Assembly: GCF_900142175.1 (NCBI RefSeq)
Contig: NZ_FQZX01000002.1
Coordinates: 1,109,063 to 1,173,062 of the forward strand
Origin: Maribacter aquivivus
Lineage (GTDB): Bacteria > Bacteroidota > Bacteroidia > Flavobacteriales > Flavobacteriaceae
Reading direction: 5' to 3'
DNA: 64,000 bases
The translations under genes and the position numbers were made by a program. Below, one piece after another: positions 55,388 to 64,000 of the stretch. How positions within the stretch are numbered: the stretch's first letter is position 1; each line of letters begins with the position of its first letter. Under the pieces are notes generated by a model. It had not been told where the DNA came from. It did not search any database and saw only the letters and a program-made list of their open reading frames with translations.

Positions 55388-56662
55388 ATGCCATATCTTT
55401 TTGCACAACCTTTAATTACTAACGATACCGTAGTATTCGGGCTATTGGCACTTTGCCTAGGCTTCATCTTTTACACCTCAAGCTTAAAAACCGGATTCTG
55501 GAGCAAATTCTACGCTATTGTACCAGCAGTACTTATGTGTTATCTGTTACCAGCAATATTGACAAGTACTGGTATTGTGTCTGATGAAATTTCAAATTTA
55601 TACTTTATGGCAAGTAGGTATTTACTGCCTGCTGCCCTTGTTCTTATGACGCTAAGTATAGATATAAAAGCAATTTCCAATTTAGGATCTAAAGCCATTA
55701 TTATGTTTTTGACCGGTAGCGCAGGTATCATTATCGGCGGACCAATTGCTATTCTTATCGTTTCTATATTTTCTCCCGATACTGTTGGCGGTAATGATTT
55801 TGATGCTATCTGGAGGGGATTATCTACTATCGCAGGTAGTTGGATCGGTGGTGGTGCCAACCAAGCTGCCATGTTAGAAATCTTTCAATACAATCCAGAA
55901 AAATATGGCGGAATGGTATTAATTGATATCGTAGTTGCCAATGTATGGATGGCTATTGTTCTTTTAGGTGTTGGCAAAACAAAACAGATTGATAAATGGC
56001 TAAAAGCAGATACTTCTGCTATTGAAACTTTAAAAATAAAAGTCACGGAGTTTACAGAGAAAATTACTCGTGTACCTACCTTAAACGATTATATAATCAT
56101 GCTATCGCTAGCCTTTACCGCGGTTGGTTTAGCTCATTTTTTCGGAGACAATATCAGTTCGTTTCTTACCAATACTTTTGAATCTGTAAGTGACCAAAAA
56201 AGTTTTCTTTCGTTCTTAGGCTCTGCTTTCTTTTGGATGGTGGTTATCGCTACTGGGTTAGGTATAGCACTTTCATTTACCAAAGCAAAAAATTACGAAG
56301 GTGCAGGTGCCAGTAAAATTGGGGGAATGTTCATTTATATTCTAGTAGCAACTATTGGTATGAAAATGGATTTAAACAAAGTACTTGAAAACCCAGGATT
56401 GATTGCTGTAGGTTTTATTTGGATTGCCATTCATGCCGGATTAATGATATTAGTTGCAAAACTCATAAGAGCTCCCTATTTCTTTTTAGCGGTAGGTAGT
56501 CAAGCGAATGTTGGTGGTGCCGCATCTGCACCTGTAGTTGCTGCTGAATTTCACCCGTCATTAACTTCTGTTGGCGTACTATTGGCTGTTTTAGGATATG
56601 TTGTAGGTACTGGTGGCGCTTTACTTTGCGCCTATCTAATGGAAGTTGCATCTAGCTTATAG
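55388..56662 (+). CDS. DUF819 family (YjcL-like) membrane protein
   Basis: This 424-residue polytopic membrane protein of the DUF819 family has about 11 hydrophobic segments. Conserved segments include LPAALVLMTLSIDIKAISNL, GSWIGGGANQAAMLE and ANVGGAASAPVVAAEFHPSL (cores). The duplicated half-membrane GGGAN and GGAAS motifs suggest an inverted-repeat carrier fold. Relatives are uncharacterised and probably transport small metabolites. It is followed by an 80-base gap before the DUF4369 gene. Confidence 0.85.
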   Translation: MPYLFAQPLITNDTVVFGLLALCLGFIFYTSSLKTGFWSKFYAIVPAVLMCYLLPAILTSTGIVSDEISNLYFMASRYLLPAALVLMTLSIDIKAISNLGSKAIIMFLTGSAGIIIGGPIAILIVSIFSPDTVGGNDFDAIWRGLSTIAGSWIGGGANQAAMLEIFQYNPEKYGGMVLIDIVVANVWMAIVLLGVGKTKQIDKWLKADTSAIETLKIKVTEFTEKITRVPTLNDYIIMLSLAFTAVGLAHFFGDNISSFLTNTFESVSDQKSFLSFLGSAFFWMVVIATGLGIALSFTKAKNYEGAGASKIGGMFIYILVATIGMKMDLNKVLENPGLIAVGFIWIAIHAGLMILVAKLIRAPYFFLAVGSQANVGGAASAPVVAAEFHPSLTSVGVLLAVLGYVVGTGGALLCAYLMEVASSL

Positions 56663-56744
56663 GTATTCATAATTAATAACAAAATAAAGGGTTGGCGTTC
56701 TTTATTCTCAAATTTTATAGATATTTGCGCCCTAAATAAATAGA

Positions 56745-57440
56745 ATGAAGAAAATATTATTTGTTGTTGCAGCGGTACTAGCTTTAAGTTCATGTGGGGA
56801 CAACCCAGAGGAAACTATGATTGTGAACGGTAAAATAAAAGGACTTAAAAAAGGTACTCTTTATTTACAACATGTACCTGACTCGGTTCTTGTTACTGTT
56901 GATTCTGTTGCTATAAACGGAGATGGAAATTTCTCTTTTACCACAAAATTAATGAGTCCAGAGATTTTTTACCTGTACTTAGATAAAAAAGACAATAACG
57001 ATATTAACGATCGTATTACTTTCTTTGCTGAACCAGGTACAACTACTATCAATACAGATTGGAATACCTTTGATACAACTGCAAAAATAATAGGTTCTGA
57101 ATCTCAAGAAAAATTTGAAGAATACAAACAGACCATGACAGGTATCAATAAAAGGAATGTTGAAATAATGATGAAGGCTGCCCAACCAGAAAATCAAACT
57201 AGCCAATTAAGTATTGATTCTTTGGAGAATATCAGCAATAGAAATACGCAAAGAGGTTATGCGTTTGCTATTAACTTTGCCTTAAACAACAAATCGTCTT
57301 TCATAGCGCCTTATATTGCGCTAAAAGAAATACCCGATGCCAATGTCAAATACTTAGATTCAATCTACAGCGTGCTTTCACCTGAGGTGGTTGAATCTAA
57401 ATATGGTAAAGAGTTAGCTGAACTATTGAAAAAGAATTAA
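56745..57440 (+). CDS. DUF4369 lipoprotein
   Basis: This 231-residue lipoprotein has a signal MKKILFVVAAVLALSSCGDN with C17 as lipobox. DUF4369 (about residues 27-125) shows IVNGKIKGLKKGTLYLQHV with DSVAINGDGNFSFTTK. Thioredoxin-like proteins with this domain at the N-terminus are common in Bacteroidota; here no thioredoxin domain follows, only a helical C-terminus of about 100 residues. Its function is unknown; it is probably on the outer-membrane periplasmic face. Confidence 0.85.
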   Translation: MKKILFVVAAVLALSSCGDNPEETMIVNGKIKGLKKGTLYLQHVPDSVLVTVDSVAINGDGNFSFTTKLMSPEIFYLYLDKKDNNDINDRITFFAEPGTTTINTDWNTFDTTAKIIGSESQEKFEEYKQTMTGINKRNVEIMMKAAQPENQTSQLSIDSLENISNRNTQRGYAFAINFALNNKSSFIAPYIALKEIPDANVKYLDSIYSVLSPEVVESKYGKELAELLKKN

Positions 57441-57466
57441 ATAGAACAAACCAACTTATTACAAAT

Positions 57467-57500
57467 AAAAAAGCATCCTAAATTATTAGGATGCTTTTTT
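57467..57500. terminator. Bidirectional intrinsic terminator
   Basis: Stem AAAAAAGCATCCTAA (57467-57481) with TTAGGATGCTTTTTT (57486-57500) has A- and T-runs for both strands. It lies between the convergent DUF4369 gene and the minus-strand gene ending at 57525. Confidence 0.88.
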
Positions 57501-57524
57501 AGTTATTTGGAAGATAGAGATAAA

Positions 57525-57794
57525 CTATACCAACTTGTTAAGGTCATCGACCAATTTAGTTGCTTTTGTTTCCAAATCTTTTCTTACTTCTTTGAAATGT
57601 GCTTTTTTGTTCTCAACATCATTTTGGTTGACTTTAGCAACTAATTCATCAAAAGATGAAATTGCATCATCTATAATTGCAGAACCTTCTTTTGAATGCG
57701 TAGTACCATTAGTAGCTTCAACTATATAAACACCTTCTATAATGTCACCAAGAACATTATTAATATCTTTCTTTAAATTTTTAATACTTGCCAT
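57525..57794 (-). CDS. Small conserved-looking helical protein, unknown
   Basis: This 89-residue protein is rich in Asp, Glu, Lys and Val and predicted fully helical: MASIKNLKKDINNVLGDIIE, then DAISSFDELVAKVNQNDVEN and a C-terminal KDLETKATKLVDDLNKLV. It looks like a real gene (good start codon, own downstream terminator) of the kind found in Flavobacteriaceae near manA. No family name is recognised. It may form a small helical bundle. Cytoplasmic. Confidence 0.7.
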   Translation of the reverse strand: MASIKNLKKDINNVLGDIIEGVYIVEATNGTTHSKEGSAIIDDAISSFDELVAKVNQNDVENKKAHFKEVRKDLETKATKLVDDLNKLV

Positions 57795-57853
57795 CTGTAA
57801 TTATTTTTTTTGCAAAAATACAATATTTGAACTGCCGTACAGTTAATTAGACC

Positions 57854-58819
57854 TTAAATAGTAACTTCTAATAGTTTAGCACCAGTAGACTGTAAAGAAA
57901 TCTTCTGTGTTGAAGCTGGTAATAATGCTGTTTCTCCACTTTTAATGGAGACATCGCCTTCAGCAGTACTAATCTTAACTTCTCCACCAACACACATAAA
58001 TATGGTAAATGAATCTCTTTGTGCAGTATCTAAATCTAAATTCTCTGTAAGCTCTATGAAGTTTGTTTTAAAATAAGGACAATCTACCATGGTATTCACC
58101 TCATTCTTTTCTTGACCGTAAGAGACTTTAAAATCGTCTTTCTTTTCATAATCAACAGCATCTAGTGCTAATTCTGTATGTAATTCACGAAGGTTACCAT
58201 CTTTATCTTTTCTATTAAAATCGAAAACGCGATACGTAACATCAGATGTTTGTTGAATTTCTGCCAACATCACCCCTGCCCCAATTGCATGAATTTTACC
58301 TGTATTAATGAAGAAAGTATCTCCTTCTTTAACTTCCTCATAATTAAGAAGATCAAGCAAGGTATCATTATCAATACTTTCAGCGTATTCATCTTTAGTA
58401 ACATCTTTGTTAAAACCAACAATTAGTTCTGCTTTTGGATCAGCATCCATAATATACCACATCTCGGTCTTACCAAAAGAATCATGACGTTCTTTTGCCA
58501 AGGCATCATTTGGGTGCAGTTGAATAGACAAATCTTGTTTGGCGTCAATAAACTTTATAAGAATAGGAAATTCTTTTCCAAAGCGATCGACAACACTTTT
58601 ACCCAAAAGCTCTTCTGCATTCGAGTCTATAAGATCTTGAAGTGACTTACCTTCTAAGCTGCCATTGGCAACAACAGAGATATCACCTTTAACCGTAGAC
58701 AATTCCCAACTTTCGCCAGTAATATCGCTTTCTATAGGTTTACCAAAAACTTCTTTAAGCTTGGTACCGCCCCATAGTCTTTCTTTTAAAATTGGTCTAA
58801 ATTTTAAAGGATGTATCAT
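57854..58819 (-). CDS. manA: Type I phosphomannose isomerase
   Basis: Interconverts mannose-6-phosphate and fructose-6-phosphate in the cytoplasm, feeding GDP-mannose for glycans. The 321-residue zinc-dependent cupin enzyme has KERLWGGTKLKEVFGKP at the start, the zinc ligands in SIQLHPNDALAKE and KTEMWYIMDADP, and later NTGKIHAIGAGVMLAEIQQ with the fourth ligand. It is the short ManA form. It is followed after 59 bases by the small unknown gene at 57525, and queD lies 78 bases upstream. Confidence 0.94.
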   Translation of the reverse strand: MIHPLKFRPILKERLWGGTKLKEVFGKPIESDITGESWELSTVKGDISVVANGSLEGKSLQDLIDSNAEELLGKSVVDRFGKEFPILIKFIDAKQDLSIQLHPNDALAKERHDSFGKTEMWYIMDADPKAELIVGFNKDVTKDEYAESIDNDTLLDLLNYEEVKEGDTFFINTGKIHAIGAGVMLAEIQQTSDVTYRVFDFNRKDKDGNLRELHTELALDAVDYEKKDDFKVSYGQEKNEVNTMVDCPYFKTNFIELTENLDLDTAQRDSFTIFMCVGGEVKISTAEGDVSIKSGETALLPASTQKISLQSTGAKLLEVTI

Positions 58820-58897
58820 TGTATATCTTATTTATTGGTCAATTAAATCAGTTTAATAACGCTAAATAGGGATTTTTCTTATCTTTTAATGTTTGAA

Positions 58898-59305
58898 TTA
58901 TCCAGAGAAGGTTACAAAATTTCTAGGCGTTTCATAAAGCACCACTTCTAAATCGTGAGATTTTTGAATATGAGGTCTTAACTTCTGCCAAATAATTACT
59001 GAAATATTTTCTGCTGTCGGGTTTAAAGTTTTAAACTCGGGTACTTCAATATTTAAATTTTTGTGATCTAAATAGTCTTCAATCTCTACTTTGATCAGAT
59101 TTTTTAACACCTTCATATCCATAACAAAACCAGTTTCAGAATCAATTTCTCCGGTAACACTTACTACCAATTCATAGTTGTGTCCATGGAAATTTGGGTT
59201 GTTACATTTTCCGAAAATTTCAGTGTTTTTGCTGTCATCCCAATCTTTTCTATATAAACGATGGGCTGCGTTAAAATGTGCCTTTCTACTTACTTTTACT
59301 TTCAT
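58898..59305 (-). CDS. queD: 6-carboxytetrahydropterin synthase (QueD/PTPS family)
   Basis: This 135-residue zinc enzyme of the 6-pyruvoyl-tetrahydropterin synthase family has zinc ligands in KAHFNAAHRLYR (first His) and NFHGHNYELVVSV (HGH), and the catalytic Cys in FGKCNNPN. The typical QueD LNPTAENISVIIWQKL segment is present. It probably makes 6-carboxytetrahydropterin for queuosine, though other QueD-like roles are possible. Its start overlaps the idi stop by 1 base (TAATG type), so it is co-translated with idi. Confidence 0.92.
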   Translation of the reverse strand: MKVKVSRKAHFNAAHRLYRKDWDDSKNTEIFGKCNNPNFHGHNYELVVSVTGEIDSETGFVMDMKVLKNLIKVEIEDYLDHKNLNIEVPEFKTLNPTAENISVIIWQKLRPHIQKSHDLEVVLYETPRNFVTFSG

Positions 59306-59835
59306 TATTTCGCTGGCATTTTAAATAAGTGTTCGTAAAATTTATCAAAGATAATTTTAAACCATGCCGTGTATTCCTGAGGATTACTAGAGATGTCTTC
59401 TTTTATAGCTTCAGGCGACATCCATTTCCATGCCTCTACTTCATCAGGATTAATGTTTGGTTCTGCACTAAAACTACCGATCATTACATGATCTAGTTCA
59501 TGCTCGGTTAAACCATTATCAAAAGGAGCTTTATATATGAAGGAAAATAATTCTTTTAACTCTGCCACAAACCCCATTTCTTCTTGAAGTCTACGTTTAC
59601 CTGCTTCAATATTAGTTTCACCTACACGTTGATGACTACAACATGTATTTGTCCATAATAACGGAGAATGATATTTAGATGCCGCTCGTTGTTGCAGCAT
59701 AATTTCACCCTTGTCATTTGTAATAAATACTGAAAATGCTCTATGCAAAATTGCCTTTTCATGGGCTTCCATTTTAGCCATAGTGCCTATTTGCTCGTTA
59801 TTTTCGTTTACGAGAATTACCTGTTCTTCCTTCAT
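59305..59835 (-). CDS. idi: Isopentenyl-diphosphate delta-isomerase, type I
   Basis: Interconverts IPP and DMAPP, supplying isoprenoid synthesis. The 176-residue Nudix-fold enzyme shows LHRAFSVFITNDKGEIMLQQ with the catalytic Cys in NTCCSHQRVGE and the Nudix box GKRRLQEEMGF. EHELDHVMIG and DEVEAWKWMSPE follow, with metal ligands. This is the type I (non-FMN) enzyme. A perfect 17-base palindrome lies just upstream of the start (59855-59871). The gene is translationally coupled to queD. Confidence 0.94.
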   Translation of the reverse strand: MKEEQVILVNENNEQIGTMAKMEAHEKAILHRAFSVFITNDKGEIMLQQRAASKYHSPLLWTNTCCSHQRVGETNIEAGKRRLQEEMGFVAELKELFSFIYKAPFDNGLTEHELDHVMIGSFSAEPNINPDEVEAWKWMSPEAIKEDISSNPQEYTAWFKIIFDKFYEHLFKMPAK

Positions 59836-59854
59836 TACGTAAAAATAAGGCGTT

Positions 59855-59871
59855 TTACGTATTATACGTAA
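59855..59871 (-). promoter_or_regulatory. Palindromic candidate operator upstream of idi
   Basis: Perfect palindrome TTACGTAT-T-ATACGTAA, 20-36 bases before the idi start. A separate 8-base palindrome TTACGTAA (59835-59842) overlaps the first base of idi. The repeated TTACGTA half-site suggests a dimeric repressor or activator site. The regulator is unknown. Confidence 0.4.
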
Positions 59872-59895
59872 TGATGAATATATAAAAAGAAAAAT

Positions 59896-60849
59896 CTAAA
59901 AGAAACGTGGAGATTTTAAGTTGTTCTTGGTCATAATGAAATCGTATCTAAAAATTATTTCGAACGATCCATCATTAAAAGCAGTATTACCAAGGTCTGT
60001 AGTTTCCTTATCATACGCTAAACCGATTAAGAATTTATTTGATACATTGAAACCTGCCATACCACTAAATGCAGCATCCCATCTGTAGGCTGCTCCTAAA
60101 ATAAACTTTTCGTTAAACATAAAGTTTGCGGATAAATCTACTTGTAAGGGTGCTCCCTGCACTACCTTGGTTAGCAATGCCGGTTTAAACTTTAAAGACT
60201 CATTCAAATCCCAAACATAACCAGTTATTAAATAAAGGTTCATTTGTTCTTTAGCCGTAGAAAGGTTGGTTTCTTGAAAATGCGATGTTTCTAAAAATCG
60301 AGGTACAGATAAACCTGCATAGAATCTTTCGGTATGATAATATACTCCAGCCCCAATGTTAGGTGAAAGTCTATTGTCAATATCTTGTTGTAAAGTAGGA
60401 TCTGTTGTGTACTGGTTTAATTCTGAAAACCTAACATCTATCAAGTTAGCACTAGCTTTTAGTCCAAAACTTAATCTACCTTCAGTTGAAGTATAAACAG
60501 TATAAGAAAAATCAATATCAAAATTAGTTTCTGAAGTAGGACCTATTTCGTCATTTACTATCGACAAGCCTAAACCTACACCTCTATACCCAATAGGTGA
60601 ATGTACATTAATAGTTTGCGTAGTTGGCGCACCATCTAAGCCTACCCATTGAGAACGATGCAAAGCACCCATACTAATATGCCCTCTAGAACCAGCGTAT
60701 GCAGGGTTTACACTTATGGTGTTATACATGTACTGCGTATACTGGGCATCTTGCTGCCCATAAGAAAATACTCCAAAACAAACTGCCACTACTGCGACAG
60801 CTCGTTTTAGAAAATCCTTTTTAAGTATGGTTATATATGTTTTCAACAT
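59896..60849 (-). CDS. PorP/SprF-family type IX secretion membrane protein
   Basis: This 317-residue outer-membrane protein has a signal peptide near residues 15-31 (VAVVAVCFGVFSYG). It begins the mature part QQDAQYTQYMYNTISVNPAYAG, a hallmark of the PorP/SprF family, which act with type IX secretion (T9SS) to attach secreted proteins at the cell surface. The remaining sequence alternates aromatic beta-strands to a C-terminal FEIIFRYDF barrel end. It sits 5 bases downstream of the gliding CTD gene and is likely its dedicated partner. Confidence 0.93.
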   Translation of the reverse strand: MLKTYITILKKDFLKRAVAVVAVCFGVFSYGQQDAQYTQYMYNTISVNPAYAGSRGHISMGALHRSQWVGLDGAPTTQTINVHSPIGYRGVGLGLSIVNDEIGPTSETNFDIDFSYTVYTSTEGRLSFGLKASANLIDVRFSELNQYTTDPTLQQDIDNRLSPNIGAGVYYHTERFYAGLSVPRFLETSHFQETNLSTAKEQMNLYLITGYVWDLNESLKFKPALLTKVVQGAPLQVDLSANFMFNEKFILGAAYRWDAAFSGMAGFNVSNKFLIGLAYDKETTDLGNTAFNDGSFEIIFRYDFIMTKNNLKSPRFF

Positions 60850-60854
60850 TCTTA

Positions 60855-62876
60855 TTATCTATTTATATATATGTAACCAGACAGGGTTTTTGTTTCTCCG
60901 TTCGGTAATTCATAATCTAGAATATAGAAATATGTACCTACTGGTAATTTACTGTCCATGTCAACGGTTACCCTACCTTCAGATGTTCCATCAAAGACGT
61001 TACCTTCGGTATCGTACGCTTTAGTCATATATACCGCTACACCCCATCTGTTATAGATTTTCAATGTATTATTCGGGTAATTCTGTAAACCGTCTATTCT
61101 AAGAACATCATGAATGCCATCACCGTTAGGTGTAATAACGTTGAAAACTTCAATTTCTTCTTCTAGCTGACCTAAATCTGAATCTAAGTAATTTGGTATA
61201 CCATCATCATCAGAATCATCATCAACGTAATCTCCGTTAAGGTTGATATCTTCATCACGAGTTTCTATACCATCATCGTCATCATCTGTATCTCTATAAT
61301 CAGATTCTTCGTCACTATCAGTGTTTGGAAGTTGAGCGTAAGGATCATCAATTTCATCATTTACATCTGTATCAACAGCAATTGCACCTTCATAACCATC
61401 ATCAAGTCCATCATCATCTTTATCAGACCCTATTCTTACTACATCTGCAATACCATCGTGATTGTGGTCATGAGCTTCAATAGCATCTAGCACATTATCA
61501 TTATCACTATCCTCATCTAAATAATCAGGTAGGTTATCTCCGTCTGTATCCACAGGGAACAATCCAGTTAAACCATTAGCTTCATACGCATCATCTAACC
61601 CGTTGGTATTCAAGTCGATCCCAGAAGGCAGAATGTAATCTGCCGTTGCCTGAGCTTCAACATTATCTGGTATACCATCGCCATCTGCATCGATATCTAA
61701 ATAATCTGGGAAGCCGTCACCATCAGAATCTGTTGGGTCAGTAGATGGGTCATTATCGCCATCTAAATTTAAGTCTTCAAAACTATCAACGATACCATCA
61801 TCATCACTATCCATATCAACACCTAAAGGATTAATAAGAATTGTTATGGTAGATGTGCTACAATTACCAACTGCATCACAAACTGTATAATCAAAAGCAT
61901 CTGTGCCTAAGTAATTATTGTTAGGGAAGTATGTTGGAATATCATCGGATGGATCATTTGGTGTACCATTATCATCAACAGTTACCGAGCCATTGGTTGG
62001 TTGCGTTACGCTAAACGTACCATCTGTAGGTAAATCATTATCATTTACTTGCCATGTATCAATAGCTGTAATTGCATTGATATCTATAGCAATAGAATCA
62101 TCGTTAGTATCTAATATTGGTAATACTTCTATGGTTACGGTTGCCGTACTACAATCTCCATAAGCATTACAAATTGTATAGTCAAAAGTATCTGTACCAT
62201 TGAAATCTACATCTGGAGTATAGGTTACTATATCATCCATAGGATTGTTTGGTGTACCACCATCATCAATAGTTACTGAACCATTTGCTGGATCTGTGGT
62301 TGTCAAAGCACCTACATCCGGTAAATCGGCATCATTACCATAAATATCTATAATTACTGGTACTTCTTCGTCTGTAGTTACAAAATCATCCTCTAAATCT
62401 GCAGCTTCAGGCAAACACACCACTGTAAAATTCGGTAGACTAAACGTATTACCTGCTTTTGTTACCAGTGCAGTATATCTTACGACAGCATCGGTAGCAA
62501 TTACCATGGGACTTAATTGATCCCCTGTTAATGGCGGACTCCAACTTACCGAAGCTGTGCTGGGAACATTAGACGTAATGTCCATCGTTACTTCATTATC
62601 CGGATTATTACAGTCTGTTACAATGAAATAACCTGTAGCATTAGATCCACACAAGGTACCATCATATGTTGCAAAGTAAATACCTGGTTGGGTTACTTCG
62701 TAAAAAGAATCTGTACCGAGTACCGTTGCCGTGTCTGAAGCTTCATACCAACGAAAGTTATTTTGATCACTATCCGTAGGTGCCTGAAGTAAGAACTGGG
62801 CATTAGATACCAATACCCCCAATATCGTAGTAACGATACTGAGGAATATGGTTTTATATATATGCGTTTTTTTCAA
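60855..62876 (-). CDS. Surface protein with gliding-motility C-terminal (T9SS type B) sorting domain
   Basis: This 673-residue secreted protein has a signal peptide at residues 1-26. Two tandem Ig-like units lie near residues 165-250 and 255-350 (each with GSVT(I/V)DD..GTPN, ...GTD(T/A)FDYT(I/V)C and STATVTI). A long Asp-rich region at about 350-580 has DSDDDGI/DTDGD-type thrombospondin type 3-like calcium sites. The gliding-motility-associated C-terminal domain follows with [29 protein letters not shown] and the sorting strand YIYIN. It probably links the adjacent adhesin to the surface. Confidence 0.93.
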   Translation of the reverse strand: MKKTHIYKTIFLSIVTTILGVLVSNAQFLLQAPTDSDQNNFRWYEASDTATVLGTDSFYEVTQPGIYFATYDGTLCGSNATGYFIVTDCNNPDNEVTMDITSNVPSTASVSWSPPLTGDQLSPMVIATDAVVRYTALVTKAGNTFSLPNFTVVCLPEAADLEDDFVTTDEEVPVIIDIYGNDADLPDVGALTTTDPANGSVTIDDGGTPNNPMDDIVTYTPDVDFNGTDTFDYTICNAYGDCSTATVTIEVLPILDTNDDSIAIDINAITAIDTWQVNDNDLPTDGTFSVTQPTNGSVTVDDNGTPNDPSDDIPTYFPNNNYLGTDAFDYTVCDAVGNCSTSTITILINPLGVDMDSDDDGIVDSFEDLNLDGDNDPSTDPTDSDGDGFPDYLDIDADGDGIPDNVEAQATADYILPSGIDLNTNGLDDAYEANGLTGLFPVDTDGDNLPDYLDEDSDNDNVLDAIEAHDHNHDGIADVVRIGSDKDDDGLDDGYEGAIAVDTDVNDEIDDPYAQLPNTDSDEESDYRDTDDDDDGIETRDEDINLNGDYVDDDSDDDGIPNYLDSDLGQLEEEIEVFNVITPNGDGIHDVLRIDGLQNYPNNTLKIYNRWGVAVYMTKAYDTEGNVFDGTSEGRVTVDMDSKLPVGTYFYILDYELPNGETKTLSGYIYINR

Positions 62877-62908
62877 ATCGATTTGGGATCTAAGCTTTAA
62901 TTCGCTAA

Positions 62909-64000
62909 TTATTTAACAACAAAAACTACATTAATCAATGTATTATAATCTGTTGGTGCTGCAATTACATCATAGGTCATAACACCTGTCGCACTTACAT
63001 TTACATTGTCAAATACTGTATCATCATAATGCGTTACGTAATAGTATAGTTCTGTATTAGCATACGTTGGTATTGCTGCTGGAGCTCCTGCACTAACTAC
63101 ATCTGGTGTACCATACTGATCAATATACTCTGCATATAAATCTATTGTTCTACCAGTACCTGTTGTCGCTACATCAACTTCAATTGAAGGTGGGTAGAAA
63201 ATTTTTGAAGATTTCAACGAATTTACTTCAACTACATCTCCATCTGCCTCAACACCTAATAACGTTGTTGGTGTACCTGATACTGCATCAGATCCATAAT
63301 CTGAGAATCTTACCGTACCACCTTCAACATCTAATTTAGCATCTGGCGTATTGGTACCAATACCTACTTCATCGGCAGAAGCGTCGGTAAATAGTAAATA
63401 CGTATCAGTATCGCCTTCTACTCTCATATCACTGTTATCTCCTCTTTCATTTACAACCAGTCCATCATACATTCTAACATTTCCATTTATAAATGTTCCT
63501 AATGCATAATCATTACTCCAGTTAATTCGTAACCAGTTGTCGTCAGTTGCCCTCAATGTATTCTTACCGTTCATATATAGGTAATCATTAATCTCAACAT
63601 TACCTTCAACATCTAAGGCTCTAGAATTGGTTATAGTTGTTTTACCAATTGCAACATTTCCTTCTGTAAAAATATTATCTGTTATAGCATCTGGTGCAGA
63701 TGTTCCACCTACTTCATACCAATCATGGTCTGATAAGCTTGATAGATTAACACTATTACCACCTGATATTGCCAATTCACTTCCTGTTAAACTTAGTGTC
63801 TGGTCATCAGTATCCGTATCAATTCCACTTAAATCAACTGAGTTTCCATCGGCAATTCCTAATGTATTCCCGGTTAAACTTAAAGTCTGGTCATCGGTAT
63901 CCGTATCAACATATGCACTCAAATCAACCGAATTACCATCGGCGATTGCCAACGTATTTCCTGTAAGACTCAATGTCTGATCATCAGTATCAATTCCGCT
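62909..64000 (-). CDS. Large repeat adhesin-like surface protein, C-terminal part (runs off right edge)
   Basis: These 363 residues are the C-terminal end of a longer protein; the frame stays open to 64000. Tandem units of about 24 residues, [20 protein letters not shown] with DTDDQ linkers, begin near the right edge and match repeats typical of long trimeric flavobacterial surface proteins. The C-terminus has a [20 protein letters not shown] turn typical of tail-fibre-like or surface stalk proteins. It is the upstream partner of the gliding CTD and PorP genes. Confidence 0.9.
   Translation of the reverse strand, partial: SGIDTDDQTLSLTGNTLAIADGNSVDLSAYVDTDTDDQTLSLTGNTLGIADGNSVDLSGIDTDTDDQTLSLTGSELAISGGNSVNLSSLSDHDWYEVGGTSAPDAITDNIFTEGNVAIGKTTITNSRALDVEGNVEINDYLYMNGKNTLRATDDNWLRINWSNDYALGTFINGNVRMYDGLVVNERGDNSDMRVEGDTDTYLLFTDASADEVGIGTNTPDAKLDVEGGTVRFSDYGSDAVSGTPTTLLGVEADGDVVEVNSLKSSKIFYPPSIEVDVATTGTGRTIDLYAEYIDQYGTPDVVSAGAPAAIPTYANTELYYYVTHYDDTVFDNVNVSATGVMTYDVIAAPTDYNTLINVVFVVK
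63745..64000 (-). repeat. Tandem repeats of about 66-72 bp within the adhesin gene
   Basis: Three to four copies of a unit encoding [21 protein letters not shown] differ by synonymous changes and a few substitutions. The copies continue past the right edge. Confidence 0.88.

Noticed and set aside
60855..62876. Asp-rich region as low-complexity sequence artefact
   Set aside because: The DSDDDG-type units are regular, in frame and typical of thrombospondin type 3-like calcium repeats in gliding CTD proteins.
63745..64000. CRISPR-like spaced repeats at the right edge
   Set aside because: The repeats are contiguous, in frame and encode a repeated peptide, with no unique spacers, so they are protein repeats.

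Overview
The window is ordinary chromosomal sequence from a marine-type member of the Bacteroidota, most likely family Flavobacteriaceae. Seen directly: AT-rich DNA, very tight operons, sigma-A promoters of the flavobacterial TAnnTTTG type, and many secreted or lipoprotein genes. Family knowledge that points the same way: a PorP/SprF plus gliding-motility C-terminal-domain surface cluster (type IX secretion), a bacillithiol enzyme (BshC), and several DUF families common in this phylum (DUF4295, DUF2911, DUF4369, DUF5916, DUF3999). A genus such as Maribacter or Zobellia is only a guess. I see no rRNA, tRNA, CRISPR array, insertion sequence, integrase or prophage.

Left part (1-11.2 kb): the 5' end of pyrG; a DUF3820 gene; a secreted hydroxypyruvate-isomerase-like protein; a tight minus-strand operon guaA - LysM/periplasmic-binding protein - OsmC - DUF922 putative metalloprotease; a SIMPL protein; a flavin-binding PNPOx-like protein; a GT39-type membrane glycosyltransferase; bshC. 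Next (11.3-22.1 kb): an M14 carboxypeptidase with a DUF4177 mini-gene, a DUF2339/DUF3999 membrane pair, an LpxR-like outer-membrane lipid A deacylase, rimO, a lipoprotein serine hydrolase and a nitroreductase.

Middle (22.1-39.1 kb), mostly minus strand: ftsY - DUF2911 - amidase - metallophosphoesterase; rpmB - rpmG - DUF4295 (ribosomal proteins with a recognisable promoter and terminator); an exonuclease - carboxypeptidase-regulatory-like protein - FAH hydrolase - HPt - cinA operon; recR and a lipoyl E2 acyltransferase; an SSS symporter; a CoA-binding protein; a KAS III enzyme; and a UbiB/AarF kinase with a TetR-like regulator.

Right part (39.4-64 kb): htpG with palindromes in its upstream region; an unrecognised membrane protein; MOSC, DUF885 and DoxX genes; a secreted protein; an AraC regulator; a TIGR03643 protein; an S1/P1 nuclease divergent from a class A penicillin-binding protein; an SPFH protein followed by a 55-residue Arc-like protein; a DUF5916 outer-membrane protein; a HAD phosphatase; a DUF819 transporter; a DUF4369 lipoprotein; manA, queD and idi; and a T9SS surface cluster (SprF/PorP-like, gliding CTD protein, large repeat adhesin) that runs off the right edge.

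I found no clear undescribed multi-gene system. The most useful leads are small: orphan terminators that may end unannotated small RNAs (near 7.4 kb and 35.6-36.0 kb), palindromes upstream of htpG and idi, the SPFH/Arc pair, an HPt protein with no local partner, and the repeat adhesin at the right edge.
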